From: JBBSUX01 sp038234045
GTDB taxonomy: Bacteria > Pseudomonadota > Gammaproteobacteria > Burkholderiales > Burkholderiaceae_C
Reading direction: 5' to 3'
DNA length: 9,821 nucleotides
Assembly: GCA_038234045.1 (NCBI GenBank)
Contig: JBBSUX010000123.1
Coordinates: 1 to 9,821 of the forward strand
In this document: positions 6,710 to 9,821 of the stretch, piece by piece
Layout of the letters: every line of letters begins with the position of its first letter
How positions within the stretch are numbered: position 1 is the stretch's first letter
Position numbers and translations under genes: made by a program
The notes under the pieces: generated by a model
What the model was told of the DNA's origin: nothing
What the model saw: the letters and a program-made list of their open reading frames with translations, nothing else
Databases searched by the model: none

Positions 6710-8005
6710 TCAGGCCGACTCGTGGCCCGCCTGGACGAAAACCGTCAATACGCCGGTGTAGCCAAAGATGCGATTGCGGGCGATTTCGCCGTTGGCGAAG
6801 AACCCAACCAGCGGCACATCGCCGAGCGCATGGCGCACCATCGCCAGCTCGGCACCCGGCGCCCCGAAGTGGGGGCCGCCACGGCCCGAGCAACTGACAT
6901 AGATGGCACCAGCAATGCGGCGCGCGGCATGCGGCGCCGATAACGCCGGGTCGCTCGCGAGCGCGGTGGCGAGCTCGAGCGTCATTTCTTCGGGCTCCAA
7001 CTCTTCGCGGATCTCGGCGCAGACCCGCATCAGATCGGCACGGGCAGCCTGGGCATTGCGTTGGCAAAACGCCAGCTGCATGCCCGGGCGTACCTTCTCG
7101 GCTACCGCAACGCCACGCCGTCCGGGATCCAGACCGATGATGTGGCGCACCTGGGTGTCGGTACCAAAGTGCCCGGTGCGGCCGACCAGCGCGCGGCCGT
7201 CGCCGTCTTCCGGCGCCTGCAACCCGACGAGGGTGGCGCGCACCGCCGTCAGCGCGGCGCGGGGTTCGTCGAGCGACACATCCAGCTCACGCAACAGCAC
7301 ATCCAGCGCTGGTGTGGCGCCGTCGAATTCAAGCACCACGTTGTCCTCAGCCTGGCTCACCGTGTGCGCCGGGCCAACAGGCTGGCAGCCTTGGGTGACG
7401 CGTGAAATCAGTGCGATTTCCTCACCGAAAGCCACGCCGCTCAGGCCGCCGCGAAACACCCCGCTGGCTGCGCCATGGCCGTTGATGTTGCCGTTGCCGC
7501 CGATGGCGAATTGCACGCCCCCATGCCGACTGGCTGCCAGGCCGCCGAAGAGATAACCGGTGGCGGTGCGGCCCGCCATTTCCTCGATCAGATCCGTGAG
7601 TTCGGGGGTTTCGGGATCGGCATGCACCAGAGCGGTGTGCGCCTCGAAACTGCCGGTGGCGAGTGAGCCGAGCGGCGCAACGCCTGAGAAAACGCGGTAC
7701 TGATGCGCAGGCAGATCGCACAGCATCACCGAAAGCGCCGGCTCGTCGAAATATTCGGCGTTGCTCGCAGACACGCCCACGCCCACCGTACCCGTCCAGT
7801 CGGTCACGCCCGGCAGCTCAGCGCCCAGCGTGGCAAGAATTTCTTCTGCGTCGACGGCGTAGTAATCGGTGATGTAGAGGATGCCGAGCGTCGGATGCGC
7901 GGCATGACTCGGCAGCGCCATCTGCCCGCGCAACTGCGCCAGCACCAAAGCCAGCGCCATGCGCCACTGCGGATGAGTGGCATGGCCGGTAGGAAAGAGC
8001 TTCAT
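6710..8005 (-). CDS. FIST-domain putative small-ligand sensor protein
   Basis: A 431-residue soluble protein with a FIST_N domain (about 35-235) and a FIST_C domain (about 250-425), and no attached kinase, methyl-acceptor or GGDEF output. The N-terminal FPTGHATHPQWRMA (4-17) and the C-terminal blocks SCSGRGGPHFG (from 371) and GFFANGEIARNRIFGYTG (from 401) are typical of the family. FIST domains were defined by sequence analysis as sensors proposed to bind small ligands such as amino acids; this protein's ligand is unknown. I start it at ATG 8005 because this forms an ATGA overlap with the phaM stop, a usual sign of translational coupling, and because homology begins right there. The frame stays open up to another ATG at 8158, but those 51 codons only read through the phaM tail out of frame. 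No strong ribosome binding site is visible, consistent with coupling. Confidence 0.88.
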   Translation of the reverse strand: MKLFPTGHATHPQWRMALALVLAQLRGQMALPSHAAHPTLGILYITDYYAVDAEEILATLGAELPGVTDWTGTVGVGVSASNAEYFDEPALSVMLCDLPAHQYRVFSGVAPLGSLATGSFEAHTALVHADPETPELTDLIEEMAGRTATGYLFGGLAASRHGGVQFAIGGNGNINGHGAASGVFRGGLSGVAFGEEIALISRVTQGCQPVGPAHTVSQAEDNVVLEFDGATPALDVLLRELDVSLDEPRAALTAVRATLVGLQAPEDGDGRALVGRTGHFGTDTQVRHIIGLDPGRRGVAVAEKVRPGMQLAFCQRNAQAARADLMRVCAEIREELEPEEMTLELATALASDPALSAPHAARRIAGAIYVSCSGRGGPHFGAPGAELAMVRHALGDVPLVGFFANGEIARNRIFGYTGVLTVFVQAGHESA

Positions 8006-9333
8006 CTTTTCTTTGCCGATCGGGCGGCTTTTGCGGGTGCTTTTGAAGGCGCTTTTGCTGCAGCACTGGTGCGGGCGGATGACTTTTTGCTGGCTGGCGC
8101 GGCACTTGCGGCTGACTTTGCGGTCGCTGTCTTTCTTGCACCGGAAGGCGCTTTCCACACCACCTGCCGCGCCGAAGGGGCTGGTGCGGCTTTGGCGCTG
8201 CCACCGCCTTTTCTGGCACGGACTGTGCCTGCCGACTTTTTGCCTGCGGGCGCTGGCGAAGCCGGAGATCGGGACTTGGAGCTGGCGGGAGATGGAGAGC
8301 TTTTTTTGCCTGTAGCGCTTTTTGAACTTGCGCCATTAGCTCTCTTTTCAGAAGCACTTTCCCCGCCAGCCATCACAGAGCCGGCCATACGACCAGCCGT
8401 GTCGAAGGCACGCATTGCCGATTCAGTCATCTGCACGCCATTGGCGGATTTCGCCTGCCGGGCAGCGTCGGCGAGCGCGCTGGCGGCGATCTGCTGGAAC
8501 TGGCCGGTCAGGGCGCTCCACCATTGCATGGCTTGCTTTCCAGCGGCCTCACTGCTTCTGGCGGCCCCGTCCTTAACCCGGGCGCTGGTCGCGCCTTGAT
8601 CTGATGGCGTATCGGCTGACCGGTCAGTGTCACTGGCTGCTGCGGCGGGAGCACTTGAAGCAGCAGCCTCGGAACGGTCCTGCGCGCGGTGCGTTTCGGC
8701 CCTCACTTCTTCAACCCGGTCGCGGTCCTGCCCGGCCTCGGGCGCTGATTCGGCTGCCTCAGCGTCGCTGCCGGTTGGCTTGCGGCGGGTAATCATGTCG
8801 TCATAGGGACCGGGCGCAGGCGCAGGCTCCGCCGGGGTTGGCGCCGCCTCTGTCGGGGCGGACGCGGCGAAGGGATTGCGCCAGCCCGCATCGGCCGTTG
8901 GTGCAGATTCAGCGGCTGGAGCCGGCGTTGCGGCAGCGGCAGCACCGAAACCGAAGCGGCCTGCAAAATCTTCCATCTGCACGTTCATCCCGCGCAGGGT
9001 GGCCAAGGTCATCTTCTGCACCTCCAGTGCCTGGATGGTCGCGGCCAATGCACGCGCGTTTTGCTCGAGCCAGAACTGCACGGTCTTCAACTCGCCGATG
9101 CGCTTGTCGATCTCCTTGGGCTCCAAAGTGGGCGCCACCCATTTCGACCAATCGGGCATGCCCGAAGGCATGGCGCCAGGGGGCTTGGCCTGCTGCGATG
9201 CGGACTGCACCAGCGTTTGCAGGAAGTCGAAACCCGGGACGAAATTGCCAAATCCGAAGGGCCCGCCTGCGGCATGGTCCGAAGAATTCGACGAGGCGCC
9301 CGGAGAAGTGCCGGAGAAAAACGAATCTTGCAT
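8002..9333 (-). CDS. phaM: PhaM-family polyhydroxyalkanoate granule regulatory protein
   Basis: A 443-residue protein. Residues about 36-123 match the PhaM/phasin-like core: FDFLQTL, then WVAPTLEPKEIDKRIGELK (65-83), VQFWLEQN and IQALEVQKMTLATLRGM (100-116), predicted helical. A second conserved patch is AMQWWSALTGQFQQIA (268-283). Between them lies a long Ala/Pro/Glu-rich linker (130-260), and residues about 329-443 are a Lys/Ala/Ser/Pro-rich histone H1-like tail ending AKAARSAKKR. In Ralstonia eutropha PhaM activates PHB synthase PhaC1 and tethers storage granules to the nucleoid, DNA binding residing in a shorter PAKKA-type tail. This protein is much longer than that one (about 260 residues as I recall), mainly through the linker and tail. 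GGAG at 9339-9342, five bases before the ATG, supports the start. The stop overlaps the start of the FIST gene. Confidence 0.88.
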   Translation of the reverse strand: MQDSFFSGTSPGASSNSSDHAAGGPFGFGNFVPGFDFLQTLVQSASQQAKPPGAMPSGMPDWSKWVAPTLEPKEIDKRIGELKTVQFWLEQNARALAATIQALEVQKMTLATLRGMNVQMEDFAGRFGFGAAAAATPAPAAESAPTADAGWRNPFAASAPTEAAPTPAEPAPAPGPYDDMITRRKPTGSDAEAAESAPEAGQDRDRVEEVRAETHRAQDRSEAAASSAPAAAASDTDRSADTPSDQGATSARVKDGAARSSEAAGKQAMQWWSALTGQFQQIAASALADAARQAKSANGVQMTESAMRAFDTAGRMAGSVMAGGESASEKRANGASSKSATGKKSSPSPASSKSRSPASPAPAGKKSAGTVRARKGGGSAKAAPAPSARQVVWKAPSGARKTATAKSAASAAPASKKSSARTSAAAKAPSKAPAKAARSAKKR

Positions 9334-9571
9334 GGCTGCTCCGCTGGTCTACCGTTCGAGGACAGGAGTTCGTCGAAGGGATGAGGATGAGGAAGTAAAA
9401 AGAAGTGTGCCGTAATCTGTCCAAACCAGCTTACTCCAAGCCACCTCGCCGCTGGTTACTTTCCCTGTGAAACCGGAGGCCAGCCCCCCGCACCGAAACC
9501 ACGCCTGACCAAGCGCTGCGAATACAAGTCCGCAAGCCAGACCGCATCCGCTTGGCGTTGCGGCGGCACGA
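9334..9571. other. Intergenic region between the copper chaperone and phaM
   Basis: These 238 bases contain the phaM ribosome binding site next to 9333 and presumably its promoter. On the minus strand TTGGAC occurs around 9420, but I see no convincing -10 at the right spacing. I see no strong terminator hairpin for the copper chaperone gene and no coding frame that looks real. Confidence 0.3.
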
Positions 9572-9821
9572 CTACTTGCCGCTACCTGCTTCAGGCATTG
9601 CGGAATCGCTGTGGATCATGGACTGCATTGCCTTGCTCGGTGCGGCTGCGTCCATACCTTTCATGCCGGGCATTCCACTCATGTCTGAGCTCATTGCGCT
9701 CGGCGCAGAAACTGTCATCGTCACGGTCAGCGGCGGTGCTTTTTCGAAAGTCAGAGCCATCGGAAAGCTCTCACCCACCACCAGCGGCTGCTTCAGACCC
9801 ATGAACATCAGGTGCATTCCG
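9572..9821 (-). CDS. PCu(A)C-type periplasmic copper chaperone, 3' part
   Basis: The last 82 or so codons of a gene that enters from the right edge; the true start and signal peptide lie outside. GMHLMFMGLKQPLVVGES is the C-terminal block of the PCu(A)C (DUF461) cupredoxin-like fold; its HxMx pattern supplies part of the copper(I) site, the remaining His/Met ligands lying upstream. LTFEKAPPLTVTMTV is the final beta strand. Family members carry Cu(I) in the periplasm to the CuA or CuB centres of cytochrome oxidase, often with a Sco protein. After the fold, about 45 residues form a methionine-rich tail (SAMSSDMSGMPGMKGMDAA and onward) with one His, likely flexible and metal-binding. It ends in GSGK followed by TAG. 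Confidence 0.88.
   Translation of the reverse strand, partial: GMHLMFMGLKQPLVVGESFPMALTFEKAPPLTVTMTVSAPSAMSSDMSGMPGMKGMDAAAPSKAMQSMIHSDSAMPEAGSGK

Noticed and set aside
8006..8158. Longer N-terminus for the FIST gene from ATG 8158
   Set aside because: These codons read the phaM tail in another frame, lack family similarity, and would overlap phaM by over 150 bases, whereas ATG 8005 gives an ATGA coupling overlap.
1..9821. A novel defence, mobile or secretion system
   Set aside because: Every substantial coding frame is a recognisable housekeeping-type gene or a small exported protein. There are no integrase, transposase, toxin-antitoxin, nuclease or phage signatures, and no terminal repeats or att-like sequences were seen.

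Overview
The window looks like chromosomal DNA of a high-GC betaproteobacterium in the Burkholderiales, most likely the family Comamonadaceae. Three things suggest this: a PhaM-type polyhydroxyalkanoate granule protein, a tandem glycine riboswitch in front of a DadA-type dehydrogenase, and an intergenic hairpin repeat (3391-3441) of the kind common between Comamonadaceae genes. The assignment is by recognition, not by search. I see no phage, transposon, CRISPR or tRNA signal; this reads as ordinary housekeeping and accessory chromosome.

Layout, left to right. Positions 1-1767 (minus) hold most of a membrane protein that joins an LplT-like lysophospholipid transporter to a PlsC-type acyltransferase; its 3' end lies beyond the left edge. 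Divergent from it, 1954-3060 (plus) is a two-gene unit encoding an exported protein of unknown function and a small Fn3-like lipoprotein, both with the same TGAGGA ribosome binding site. Positions 3070-3460 form a regulatory leader: a sigma70-type promoter, a two-aptamer glycine riboswitch and the hairpin repeat. It leads into dadA (3461-4762, plus), an FAD-dependent D-amino acid dehydrogenase. A short 8-bp tandem repeat separates dadA from the convergent clc gene.

From 9333 back to 4804 the minus strand carries phaM (PHA granule and nucleoid attachment), a FIST-domain sensory protein coupled to phaM by an ATGA stop/start overlap, and, after a 112-bp gap, a CLC-family chloride channel or transporter with two C-terminal CBS domains. 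At the right edge, also on the minus strand, is the 3' part of a PCu(A)C copper chaperone with a methionine-rich tail.

Functionally the window covers membrane lipid repair, amino-acid catabolism under glycine control, carbon storage, anion transport and copper delivery. The two units with clear internal logic are riboswitch-dadA, where ligand sensing is coupled to amino-acid oxidation, and phaM-FIST, where a storage-granule protein is translated together with a putative ligand sensor. I found no convincing new multi-gene system. The points most worth following are the atypical first aptamer and the repeat placed where the riboswitch expression platform should be.
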